Below are positions 1 through 13,870 of a stretch of 64,000 nt of DNA, one piece after another (position 1 is the first letter of the stretch; each line of letters opens with the position of its first letter). This DNA is from Tribonema minus (Eukaryota > Sar > Xanthophyceae > Tribonematales > Tribonemataceae), in NCBI GenBank assembly GCA_017506865.1, contig JAFCMP010000147.1, positions 1 through 64,000 of the forward strand. Reading direction: 5' to 3'. The translations under genes were made by a program, and so were the position numbers. The notes under the pieces were generated by a model, which had not been told where the DNA came from, searched no databases, and saw nothing but the letters and a program-made list of their open reading frames with translations.

Positions 1-182
1 TCATCTGAAGTATCTGCTGTCAGCGTCTTCAGCTCCAAGGGCAAGGTCAGTGATTTCGCTAGTTTCGGTTGGAGCAGTTGCCTCTCCAAGCGGCGAGAGG
101 TATCGCAGCGAGCTTGTCCAAATGTGCTCAGAATACGAGCCCAATTTCATGCTGCAAAGCATGGAAACGAGGGGAGTGTTTT

Positions 183-1253
183 CTAGTTCTGGTTCACTCC
201 CTCTTCTTTGAAAAGCGCGGTGTGCACGCACGCGCTCTCGTGCATGGTATCACTGAGGTCATGTACCTCCTGAGGTGTCAATGTACCCATGCAGTTGCTC
301 AGTTTTGTAGATATTTGTGCAAGTTTGTTAAATTTAAAAGCCGTGCCTCCCGGGCATGCCGTATAAGCACCTATGCGGCCTAGAAATGCTGGTGAGTCTT
401 GCAGTTGTTTCATCCTCAAAACGTACCCAGACGGAGGTGCAGGTCCAGCATCGGTGCAGTCGGGCCACTGCTCGTCAGTGTGCTCGTACTGCCTAGGTCC
501 GATGATCTCCGTCATCTGAGGCATGCGTGAAGGGCAGTCTGCATTGCCATTGTCTTTGCCAGGCCTGTGTACGACCATGATGTCGTATTCCTGGAGACGC
601 ATGGCCCAATGTAGCAGCTTGCTATTGTGATTGTTCAAGGTCAAGAGCCAGCGAAGCGCAGACGCGTCGGTTACGACGGTTACAGGTCTGCCCCAAATGT
701 AACCGCGGAAGTTGTTCAAAGCTAGCACTACAGCCAGACACTCAGTGCAGTAGCACCAAGTTTGCGTCCTGCACTGAGTTAATCTTGCTGAAAAATGCCA
801 CAACTACCTCTCTGGCAGGTTTGCCGTCAACTGTGTTGACACGGCGCGTGCTGGCCCAGGGGAAGTCCTTGTGCCGTTCACGTATTTGTCTAGTGGCACG
901 AATTGAGATAGAACACCAGCAACGGCTAGCTTGCTTGCGTCTGTATGTACTATAAAAGGTAGGTCAAAGTCTGGGTGCATGATCACAGGAGCGTTTGACA
1001 TGGCGTGCTTGAGTTTGGCCAGCGCCTCTTGGCGGCGTTTGGTCCACGACATGTCAGCGCCATCACGCGTACACTCGACTAGGGGAGCTGCAATATGCGC
1101 GAACCGATGTATGTAGCGCCTATAGTAATTGAAGCACCCCATGAGGACTTGCATTAGCCGTTTATCTACCTTGCCGTCCTTGCCTACGGGTGGCATCATG
1201 TCGACCATGGCTTTTACTTTGTCCTCACATGGCTTGATTCCATACTTGCCCAC
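183..1253 (-). pseudogene. RT connection and RNase H region, broken by frameshifts
   Basis: The frame 804-1253 carries the RT thumb/connection (CFNYYRRYIHRFAHIAAPL) and the start of RNase H (DLPFIVHTDASKLAVAGVLS). The frame 183-803 continues RNase H (VTVVTDASALRWLL, RPGKDNGNADCPSR), and a His-rich segment (HDLSDTMHES) sits where the integrase zinc domain should begin. All three frames are needed in 740-850, with stops, so there are at least two indels. The first 180 bases give no coherent integrase motif. This part is a decayed remnant as read here; consensus errors are an alternative. Confidence 0.8.
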
Positions 1254-1830
1254 CTTGTGGCCCTAGGTATGTAACTTCTTCGGCAAAGAGTTGGCACTTG
1301 TGTCTAGACACACTCATGCCGTACTCTTCCACGCGTCGAAGTACATCGTCCAAGTGAGCTATATGGTCTTCTAAATTCTTGCTGTGTACGAGCACATCAT
1401 CAACGTACACGCACGCATGCGTTTGCCTGGCTGAGCCTAGGAGCTCATGCATGCATCTGGTGAATATGCTTGGCAGGCACACCAACCCAAACGGCGCGAC
1501 CTTGTACTCCCAGAGTGAGCCATCAGGTGCCCGGAATGCCGTCTTGCAGGTTGATTCTCTAGTCATAGGTATTTGCCTGTAACCAGAAGCAAAGTCTAGT
1601 GCCGAGAATATGCGTGAGCCCGAGCATTTCTGAACCAAGTCGTCCATATTGCCAAGCCCATACTCATCACGGCGTGTAACTCTGTTGAGCGGCCTATAGT
1701 CAACGCAGAAACGGACCTTGTCCTTCTGAGTCACCAGCACTGGATTGCTAGCCCAAGGACCATTGGCAGGTCTGATCTGTCCGCGTTTGCGCTCATTTTC
1801 AATGGCTTCAAATATGATTTTAGCTTCGCG
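1225..1830 (-). CDS. Reverse transcriptase domain (gypsy type)
   Basis: Clear RT motifs: FCVDYRPLNRVTRRDEYGL, ALDFASGYRQIPM, and the catalytic YVDDVLVHS near 1394-1410, followed by HLDDVLRRVEEYGMSVSRHKC. This copies element RNA into DNA. The frame is lost near 1250 within the conserved Y-L-G-H-K segment, where one extra G moves the reading frame; the frame then continues as 804-1253. Because the break falls inside a conserved structural element it looks like decay rather than programmed frameshifting. Confidence 0.93.
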   Translation of the reverse strand, partial: REAKIIFEAIENERKRGQIRPANGPWASNPVLVTQKDKVRFCVDYRPLNRVTRRDEYGLGNMDDLVQKCSGSRIFSALDFASGYRQIPMTRESTCKTAFRAPDGSLWEYKVAPFGLVCLPSIFTRCMHELLGSARQTHACVYVDDVLVHSKNLEDHIAHLDDVLRRVEEYGMSVSRHKCQLFAEEVTYLGPQGGQVWNQAM

Positions 1831-2779
1831 TTCAGCCCACCTGCGTGCCCTGTCGGCGATGGGCGCTGCGTCGCCTGTGTCAATGTCCACGTCAAAACGG
1901 TCCGTCACCTTGGGGTTCTTGGGGTCCTTGGCAAAGGCGCCTCGTCGCCGGCGAAGCACCTCCATGGCGCGGTCATAATAGGTGACGCCGTGTTGATCGC
2001 GTTGCTTGAGGATGTTGAAGATCTCCCCGTTCTTGTCACACAGCACTTCACGTAGCTCCTCGTCTGTGCAAGTTCCCAGCGAGGCATTGTGCTCCTCTGC
2101 CACCTTGTGTCTGAATGCGGCTCGTTCCGCCTCAGCGCGCATGGCAGGGTCTGGTCTTGGCGAGTCGTGTTCTGGCACACACGAGGGGTCTGGCTGCTGC
2201 ACAGGTCTTGATCTGTTTACAGCAGGTGTATCTGGTGCGTTTTGCCCAAGGTGTCTCAACGCAATTCTTGTCAAGTTAGTCACAAGCTCCTCTTTGCCAA
2301 TGTCTAGGCTGCAGATCATGCCAGGGGCCTCAATGACGCCCAGCACTGCACCTCTAGGCACAAACACTGGCGCAGTGGAAGTGTTCTCGACTAACATCCC
2401 TAGTGGCTTGTTAGGTGCTACAAAGTCCACCGTATCCATGAGAACGGCACCTCTGGTGGCCAGCCTGTTTGTCATCACTGACGCCTCTGGCGCGTCAGGG
2501 GTGAGTAGCACTTCAACAGGGCCTGTGCACTGTACTGGTGGATGTGACACTACTTCAATGGTTTTAGCGGTGTCAGCTTTAAGCACCTGGTCACACGTTG
2601 TACGCAGCAAATAAGTGCGACTAGGCAAAGTGGGCCTCTGAGAAGACTTGGCTCTTGTAACACCCACCTTGATCGTGTTGGCAGCTGGGGGGTCTAGAGT
2701 CCCCAACTTAGCTTGTTCATGCATGGTAACGGCAGGTCCAGCGGATCCAGCGGGGTGGAATCGCATGCCATGTTCATAG

Positions 2780-3075
2780 GTGATGGACGAGCCAAATTTG
2801 CCAAAGAAATGTGACCCCAAGATTGCCTCGTAAGGCAGGTCCACCACGTAAAAAGCGTGTGTGAATATGGTGTCTTTGAAGCGCACCTGGGCGTGCACTA
2901 CACCTGAAATTGGCACAGACTTCTTGGCGTCTGCAAGTTCAACCGTGGTAAAATCACCCTCGGAGAGCGGGCAAATTGAACCCGGCGGCAACTGGTGTGC
3001 GCGTTCTGTGTTAATGAATTCGGCCTCGGCGCCGTTATCCACTAGCGCGTCAAGTACCAGTTCTTGTATGCCGTT
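2780..3075 (-). CDS. Retropepsin-like aspartic protease of the retrotransposon
   Basis: Around residues 1365-1460 the stretch LDALVDNGAEAEFIN matches the active-site loop of retroviral-type aspartic proteases, followed by hydrophobic strands and YEAILGSHFFGKF, which resembles the ILG-x-DFL element of gypsy-type proteases. The active-site triplet reads Asp-Asn-Gly rather than the usual Asp-Ser/Thr-Gly. The enzyme would cleave the polyprotein, including releasing the methyltransferase. It lies between the methyltransferase and the reverse transcriptase. Confidence 0.75.
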
Positions 3076-3599
3076 ACCAACTTGTGTGCGTATTGGCATG
3101 TGCACAAAGCCATTCTTCTTAGGTCTGCCGACTGCACGTGCCCTATGTAGAATCTTGGGAGGCTTGTCACGTGCTATGCGTCTGGGTTGAGCCTTGAAAA
3201 CATCGGTAGCAATGCTACTAGCACTAGGCTGCTGAGCATCTGCATCACTGTCAGTGTCGCTCATTTCTCGCATTGCAACAGCACGTGGCGTCTCGACATG
3301 CGGCGCATGAGAAGCATGAGGAGTCAAAGGCTCTTCCTCATCTTCACCGTACGTCCAAGGCGTCTGCGAAACCGGTGCATCACTTCCAGGCCCAAATGAT
3401 GCAAGTATGGCTTGGCCTACATTGCGTGTAAAACGCTGGAAGTTCCGCACGCAAGCACTAGCTAGGCGCAGTATTGCAGGCCGATCAGGACCGGAGTCTA
3501 CCATCCATTCTGGCGGGGGAGAAGTGCGATCATGCACTACAACCTCACCTGGTAAGACGCCAGTAGCATCGCGAGGGCTTGGCCATTCCTCCGGCAAGG

Positions 3600-4525
3600 C
3601 AGCAACCGCGTGCAAGGCAAGCATGAGCGCTGACACGCAATTGGGTTGCACTAAGTTTGCAGCCCAGCGCTTCATCTGAGTGACAGTCCCGGAAGGATGT
3701 GGCTCAAAGTAGCCCAGCAAGTTCATGACCTGATCAACAGTCAAGACAAGGGCCTTATTAACTGGTCCTGCGTCTTTCTCACGTGGCTGATAAGACGAGG
3801 AGGGGCCCCGCCCAGGCTGGCGAGTAACAGGGCTAGGGAGCGGCATGTCAGTAGACAGCACGCCTTGCGTCGTGGGTTGCCTCGGGTCCCAATAAAACGT
3901 GTCATGGGAGCAACCAAGATGTTCACGGACCGTACGTGGCTTGCTGGTGCGAAAGCGCTCATTGAGAATTGCATTCAAGCGTGCAAATCGTTCAGGCAAC
4001 CGAGCAGCATTTGCAGCTGACACAGTATAGACGCGCTCACGTGAAGATGCACCATTAACGTCGGTCCCACGAAACTGCACCTCATAGGTGGAGTACCCCT
4101 TTGTACCCACGACGCGGCAGAAGTCACGCCATGAGCTTGATAGGAGCATCCTAGGCACGTTTTCGTTGATGACTAGAGCTGGCAGGCAATCGGCAGCAAT
4201 CTCTGCAACATGTACAAGCGTGCGTGCTGCATCGCCTTCAATCCCCATTCCCGCAGGGGAAAACTCAACACAAGAAGATGTATTCCAAATCGCGTCTGGC
4301 TTGAGGTGCTTGAGCCTCTCGCGAACTTGGGGGCTAGATACATCTGCACATATGACCTCGGTGTCAGGGAAGAGTTTGCTGTACTCCTCACATGTACGCT
4401 TGCAGTTGTCTACCGCTAAGACCACCTGCACGTCAACGTCTGCTGCACGTGCGAACTCCTGCAACCCCCTATGTACACCCCCTATTCCACAGCACAACTC
4501 TGCCACCCGCAGCCGCCTTCTGTCC
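3600..4525 (-). CDS. Cytosine-5 DNA methyltransferase domain inside the retrotransposon polyprotein
   Basis: Residues about 880-1190 show the ordered motifs of C5 DNA methyltransferases, which transfer a methyl group from S-adenosylmethionine to cytosine. Motif I (SAM binding) is AELCCGIGGVHRGL; motif II region is VLAVDNCK; motif IV, with the catalytic Cys, is SSCVEFSPAGMG; motif VI is NENVPRML; motif VIII is SSRERVY; motif IX-like is LTVDQVMNLLGYF; motif X-like is AANLVQPNCVSAL. A gap of about 100 residues between VIII and IX fits a target-recognition region. The domain is in the same uninterrupted frame as Gag and protease. Oddities: the Pro normally before the catalytic Cys is Ser, and motif VIII lacks the usual Gln. 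All key acidic and Cys residues are present, so activity is plausible. Such captures are known, to my recollection, from a few algal and dinoflagellate retrotransposons. Confidence 0.9.
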
Positions 4526-5129
4526 GAACGCCCCGCGTCGGCATCAGACGCCTCCTTAGTCTGCGGATATGACACGGGCGAAGTGGTGGAAGTAGGTGCA
4601 ACGCATCTGGGGTCAGAGTCAGAAACGTCGGTCTTACCTGGCTGCGGAGTGGCAACATCATGAGTGACATCTCGCGCTGCAAGCGGCGCGCAACTGGTCG
4701 TGTCACTGGTGCCCAGAACAGTCAAAGGTGCGCTAGTGTCAAGTGCGCATACTGCTGGAGCGTCACTGGCATCTGGAGCAGTCAATGGTGCGCTGGTGTC
4801 AAGTGCGCGTACTGCTGGCTCACTATGCGCATACAAGAACGTGGCTAACATGCAAGTGCCAACGGTCTTGTCAAGCATGCGTGTAGTGACTTGTGTGCCG
4901 GCCTCAGTCGCCGCTGGTTGCACATCTAGCGCTTCTAGCACATCTTGCGTGGAGCTAGTGCAATGACCGCTGTGCCCAAGTTGCACTGGCGCGTCAACAT
5001 CTATGAGTGCACTAGGCAAGGTGTGGAAAGCGGTGAGCGAACACTCACTTGTCTTGGCGCGCTTGGCGCGCAGCTCGTCGCGGCGCTTCTCCAGCTTGTC
5101 GTGGGGCCTCTTGGCGGCCTTCAGGCGCT

Positions 5130-5225
5130 CGATGCGGTGCTCGTACCATTCCGGGCACTCTTGGCAGTGCTCCCGGAGCTTGTTCTCTCCACCAAAGTGC
5201 TTGTGGCACCCGAAGCACTCGTCGC
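5130..5225 (-). CDS. Cys/His-rich putative zinc finger after Gag
   Basis: Around residues 645-677 of the polyprotein the pattern C-x2-C-x12-H-C-x2-C followed by a further His is seen (core CFGCHKHF, then HCQECPEWYEH). It sits where retroelements usually carry a CCHC nucleic-acid-binding knuckle, but the spacing is closer to a C2H2-type finger. It is flanked by Lys/Arg-rich and Pro/Lys-rich stretches. A role in RNA or DNA binding is likely; targeting of the adjacent methyltransferase is conceivable but only inference. Confidence 0.6.
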
Positions 5226-5429
5226 TGCTGGAAGCCCTGGCCTTGTCGCTCTTGGGCTTGGCCGGCTGCTTGGCAGGCTTGGCGGGAGCCATCGCCGCAG
5301 CCCTAGGGTGGCCCTCGTCCGAAGTGTCCATAGCGGCGCTGCCGCGCATGGCGCTAGTCTTGGCCTTGGCGCCCTCGTTGACGATAGCGAGCGCCATGCC
5401 CTGCCGCTCAGCTGCCTCTTTGAGGTTGC

Positions 5430-6978
5430 GCTTGAAGTCTGCGAGCTGTTGGGGACGCATGGCTTTGTAAAAGTCCTCGGTGCGGTCGACCATGGCGTTC
5501 CAGTCTTCAAGTATAAGGCGCTCCTTGCGGAAGTCTTGGCGAAGGGGCTGCGTCATGCGGTTGGAGAAGTGCGTCTTGAGCATGGTGACGTCGACGACCG
5601 CGCCCTCGGGTCCGGCGCGCTCCGCAGCATGGAGTAGCTCGTCGGCAAACTGGCGTGGCGTCCAGTCTGGCTGCCAGACGAGGTCAGTGATCTCCATCAT
5701 CGCCTCGGCGCGGTGAGCTGCGTTGTCGAAGCGCTTGGCGATCGCCGCCCAAAGCTCCTCGTAGTTCATGGAACCGCAGCCCTGAACGCGCTCCAGCCCC
5801 GTAACAGGGTCCTTGTGCGCGATGATGAGCTGGTCTTGCTGATCCGCGGTCAGGCAACGGCGCAGAGCGAAGTCCCACTTGTCGTAGGGGACACTGTTGT
5901 AGTGGGCCGCCTGCTCGAAATGGCGGCGCGTCGTCTCGGTTGCGCCGGGGCGGAAGGGAATGGGGAGCGCCGTAGGGTTGAAGAACTTCTGCCAGCTCAC
6001 GTCTTCATGGTGGCTAGAGCTCGCAGTGGCGGCAGCTGCAGGCGCGGCGAGTGGCGCTGCGCCCTCGAACGGCGCGCGCGCGGGGTTGATGACGTTGGCG
6101 AAAAGGCCGCTACTGCTAGTAGGCGCGGGGGCATAGCTGTGGCTAGCGGTGGGCGCGAGTAGGTCCGTCCCGGGATAGCCCACGGGCATTGCGCGAAGCT
6201 GCTCCTCTTGGGTGCGCTGGGCAGCTTCGGTGAAGAGCGTCGGCGCGGTGAAGTTGACAAAGTGCGCCAGCGCCGCCGGTCCGGCGCGGCGCGCCGCATC
6301 AAAGTAATCTCGAATGCGGCGGTACCGCTCGACGCGGTCCGCGTGACGCCGCAGGTCCGATGCGCGCAGGGCGCGGCGGTGACGCTCCGCCTCGATGCGC
6401 GAGCGCCAGTCGGCGTCAGCTTCGGCCTCGATGGCTAGCTGCAGGGGCGTGGCGTGGGCAGTAGGCAGAGGACGCCGCTCGCGCTCCTCGTACAGCTCCT
6501 TGATCTTGGCGTCCGCGGCTAGAGTGTCGCGCTTGGCTTTGTCACGAGCAGCGTCATCTTGGGTAATGCGCTGGCCAAGCTCGACCTCGATGCCGCGGGC
6601 GACGCGCTCAACGTCGTCAGAAGAGGTCGGGGGGACGGCGGCGGCGCGTGGAGTTGCAGCGGTGCCGGCGCTGAAGAGGATGGCTGGGTCGAGGCTAGCA
6701 GTGGTGCTAGTAGCTGGACGCACCGAAGCGCTCACGCGCTCTGCAGCACGGCGCAGAGCCTCGTCGCTAATAGCGGGGAGAGCGGCGCGAAGTCCTCGGA
6801 CGATGTCGTCCATCTGCTCTCGACCATCACCGGAAGCCGGGGCAGGTGCGGCGGATGTCGCGACCGGCAGGTTTCCGGAGGACGCGGGGGGACCTTGAGC
6901 TTGAGCGGCAGTGACAGGCGGAGTGGCAGTCGGTGTAGTCCCAGCGCTCGCAGGGGTCGAGGCGACCGCAGCCGACAT
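5430..6978 (-). CDS. Gag-like N-terminal part of the retrotransposon polyprotein
   Basis: About the first 300 residues are Ala/Pro/Ser-rich and of low complexity, followed by charged, Arg-rich helices. Around residues 400-580 lies a region that resembles retrotransposon Gag (capsid) domains, with a Trp/Leu-rich pattern and the stretch WTPRQFADELLHAAERAG. This would form the virus-like particle that packages element RNA. The first in-frame ATG is at 6978; the frame is open upstream to about 7217 without another ATG, so either 6978 is the start or an upstream non-ATG or spliced start is used. The Gag assignment rests on position and general pattern, not on an invariant motif. Confidence 0.6.
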
Positions 6979-7217
6979 GCCGCCCTGATCGGCAGGAGGC
7001 GCCGACACAGGGTGCACAGGGGGGGGCTGTGCCTGCGGATCCGCACCGCCACCGCTACTCTCACCGCCGGTTCCCGCGCCACCCGTTTCCCCAACGGAGG
7101 CTAAGGCCGTCGCAGGCTGTTCGGCGTTGCCAGTGTGGATAGCACTTCCTCCCTGAGACACACGACAAAGTTGGCAACTCGTTGCTAGTACGCACTTCTG
7201 TGTAGAGCGGGCAAACG

Positions 7218-8590
7218 CTCAAAATGTGCGCGTCGACGGCGTGCCAGAGCGCTCAAGATTTTCAAAGTGCTCAAAGTTTATGCAATCTGCTCAGAGGTTA
7301 TGCAGAAGCCGATAATTCCCCTTTCCACTTGAAAAAGCGTGCCAGGGTCGGCCTAGGCGAGTCTAGCCAGCGTGTGGACAACTCCACATTGTCAACTCAA
7401 AATGCGTCGGGGTGATCAGTCCCGTTGCATACATGAGTTTTCACGCTGCACGCAACATTGTGCCGAGGTGCACGAATCAGTTAGCGGCGCTCACACTAAC
7501 TGACGGAAAACGCTGTTGCATGGTTGCGTGTCCATGCTCACGGATTCCTCAAAGTAGCTGGAGCACCTAGTCTGACAGTACAGCCAGTTGTGCCTAGCAG
7601 CCGTGTGCTGGAAGGGAAACACCGTGAGCTTCGTTGATCGCATGCTGTCGTCTGCAGGACTAAACAGCACGGACTTGCCATAGCATGCGAGCAACTGATA
7701 GACGCTGGGCAGTCTTAGTACATAGCAGCGTCCCTATGTGTCTGTTGCACCGCCAGCGCGACCCCGTCGCGGACGCAGTACTTCAGAACACCTTCGTGGC
7801 CTAAGTGCACGGCATTAAACTGTGTCGGAGTAATCGACAGAGTCTTCAAAGTCTAGCACCGATGTTGTCGCCGGCAAGTGGAGCTGAGCCATGATACAGC
7901 AAAGCAGCCTGGAGTCTATGTTCTTGAGCAATAGAGCTGCTGAGCTGCTAGTGACATCAAAGTGCAACCAACTTGCAGGGCAAACATCAGTGGGGCAAAC
8001 AAAGACACACCTGTGTAGACATGACTGAAGAAGGAGAGTGAGCCCAATGGATATGGCTCAGCTCCAGAGGTCTTGCTGTCTCCCAGCCAGGATGGCCTCT
8101 TGTTGCTTGCCTTGTAGGTGCCTCGAGCACTTGTTGTTGAAGCAAAAAAAGCCGTCCTCCTAGTTGCTGGCACAGGGCTTGAAGTTGAAGTACCGGTCCA
8201 GAGAACGGTCTCCCCCTTCCAGAGCTCCTGGCATTTCATGCTACTTGTAGCATAAAACAGAGAACTTGTATCATGTATGTACACACCGTCTGGCCTTTTT
8301 CGTACACGGCGCCGCTCCTTCGGCACAACCCCTGCATGCGCATTACCACCAAGCATCACACCCCACAACACCCCCTTCCGTCTATGGAGCAGGATGTTAT
8401 TTCCCCTTTGTGGCTGCGACATCGAGGCAGGACTCAGCATTCAGCAGCCCCCCCCCCCCCTCCCTTTCCCCCCTCTCACAGCCACCGCACACTGTGTTGG
8501 CCAGACACACGACGCCACATAAACACGCCACGCCGGCGCGCCCCTCTCCCCCCACTCACAACCACCGCGCTGTGCGCTACGCACTAGAAC
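7218..8590. other. Region upstream of the retrotransposon frame; likely 5' UTR/LTR and intergenic
   Basis: No supported gene. The retrotransposon 5' LTR should lie here but I could not find its limits because the 3' LTR is outside the window. The part 8440-8590 is C-rich with simple tracts and is the 3' flank of the kinase gene. A TTGAAG-type short repeat occurs near 8180. Confidence 0.4.
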
Positions 8591-12744
<4,154 letters not shown>

Positions 12745-13870
12745 GTTGCGTGTTGCGCTCTTCCTGCTGCTGAGTCACCGCTCTAGTCACACCTTGCCTT
12801 TGCTGTTGCGTTCTCGGCCTCAACTCAGTAGCGCGGGTGCCCAAGCCGCTACTCGCAACAATTGCACAAATAGAGGCATCTCAGGCCCCGCCCATCAGCC
12901 GTTACAGAAATAATGCAAAGTTCAAGTTCTGCGAAGTTCAAAGTTCTGCGAAGGCAGTTGTTCTGCCAGCACCTGCATTTCTTTCAAGAAGATCGTGTGG
13001 ATCAGAGAAGTGTTGATCGCAGCAACATGGGAGCTACATATCATGCACTGGGGCAGTGTCTCAGTAGTAAAAAACTGTATGACGGGTGTTGCATGTAAGC
13101 ATGCCAGAGCTGCCTGACGCACCACTCTGCCACGTTGTGCAATGAAAGTCAGCCTGATGTTGCTGAGTATTAGCTACGCAAGAAGATTGACCCAGGGCAC
13201 AACACACGCATCACGCTAATGCTGAATATGCATCTATCGGGGGCCGCAGCACACTCTGTGCATCTCAGTTCCATGAGAAGGGCAAACTCCAGTGTGGCTC
13301 ATTGTGTGATCAAGAAATGATCAGAAGGCCCTGTGCTCTGAAGTCCAAACGATCATCTCGATTGCGTTTCAGTGCAGCATTGATGTACCATTTGCCCCTG
13401 CATGCGTGACCACAAACACTTCAATGTAGCGACCCTCACCACCACCGGCACGTAACGCCGGCAGAGATGCCGCTCAAGCAGAAGCCCAAGCGACTCCTGG
13501 CTCACACACATGCTCACATTAACGTGCAATCGCATACGTCGTATCAGCCGCTCAAAGCGCATGCTTGCGCACAAGAGCGGTCTTCGGACCAGTCCCCTGA
13601 AGGCGGTTGCAGGCGTCATGTCAGCGCAGCGCAGCAAGCGTGCCTCCCCATGCAGCCATCCGCAGCAGCTGGGGGCACACGCACCGCCACCACAACTGCA
13701 GCGAGAGCCAGCACCCCGCGAGACAGCGCGAACGTATTTACAGGTTATTATTTACACAGCAGCGCGGCGAGACATGCGCGTCAGGACGAAGTCGTCGTCC
13801 CCGGCACCCCCCCCCCCAGCGCTCCGCAGCGGCAAGTCACCACCCCCCCCCCCCCCTCCCCACCGACTCG
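12745..13870. other. Intergenic region between NDR kinase start and PRA1 end
   Basis: Contains the kinase 5' flank and the PRA1 3' flank. A direct repeat of AAGTTCAAGTTCTGCG-like words lies at 12917-12955. Two TGTAA words (minus strand, about 13740-13765) lie 110-130 bases past the PRA1 stop and could act in polyadenylation. C and G homopolymers at 13808 and 13845. No coding sequence recognised. Confidence 0.5.

Larger units (their letters stand above)
1..7217 (-). mobile_element. Ty3/gypsy-like LTR retrotransposon carrying a DNA methyltransferase (3' part beyond the window)
   Basis: On the minus strand the order is: low-complexity N-terminus, Gag-like region, Cys/His finger, cytosine-5 DNA methyltransferase, aspartic protease, reverse transcriptase, RNase H. 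Integrase and the 3' LTR would lie before position 1. Gag to RT is one open frame (7161 to 1225); after that the coding sequence needs several frame changes (about 1250, 740-850, 180-230), so this copy looks inactive. The open frame extends to about 7217 but has no ATG before 6978, so the start is uncertain. I could not define a 5' LTR, primer binding site or target duplication in 7.2-8.5 kb. PR-RT-RNase H order and the RT motifs are those of Metaviridae-like elements. Codon composition is less GC-biased than in the host genes nearby. The class is clear; the exact clade is not. Confidence 0.9.

Noticed and set aside
1..231. Open frame at the window edge as integrase
   Set aside because: No Cys-x2-Cys of the integrase zinc domain and no catalytic motif is visible; the sequence is too short and frame-broken.
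1240..1260. Possible programmed +1 frameshift at CTA GGG C, similar in look to the Ty1 shift heptamer
   Set aside because: The shift falls inside a conserved RT segment rather than between gag and pol, and more frame breaks follow downstream; decay or a consensus error is simpler.
7170..7540. Candidate primer binding sites starting with TGG (for example near 7525)
   Set aside because: No match to a tRNA 3' end that I can verify and no LTR end to anchor it.
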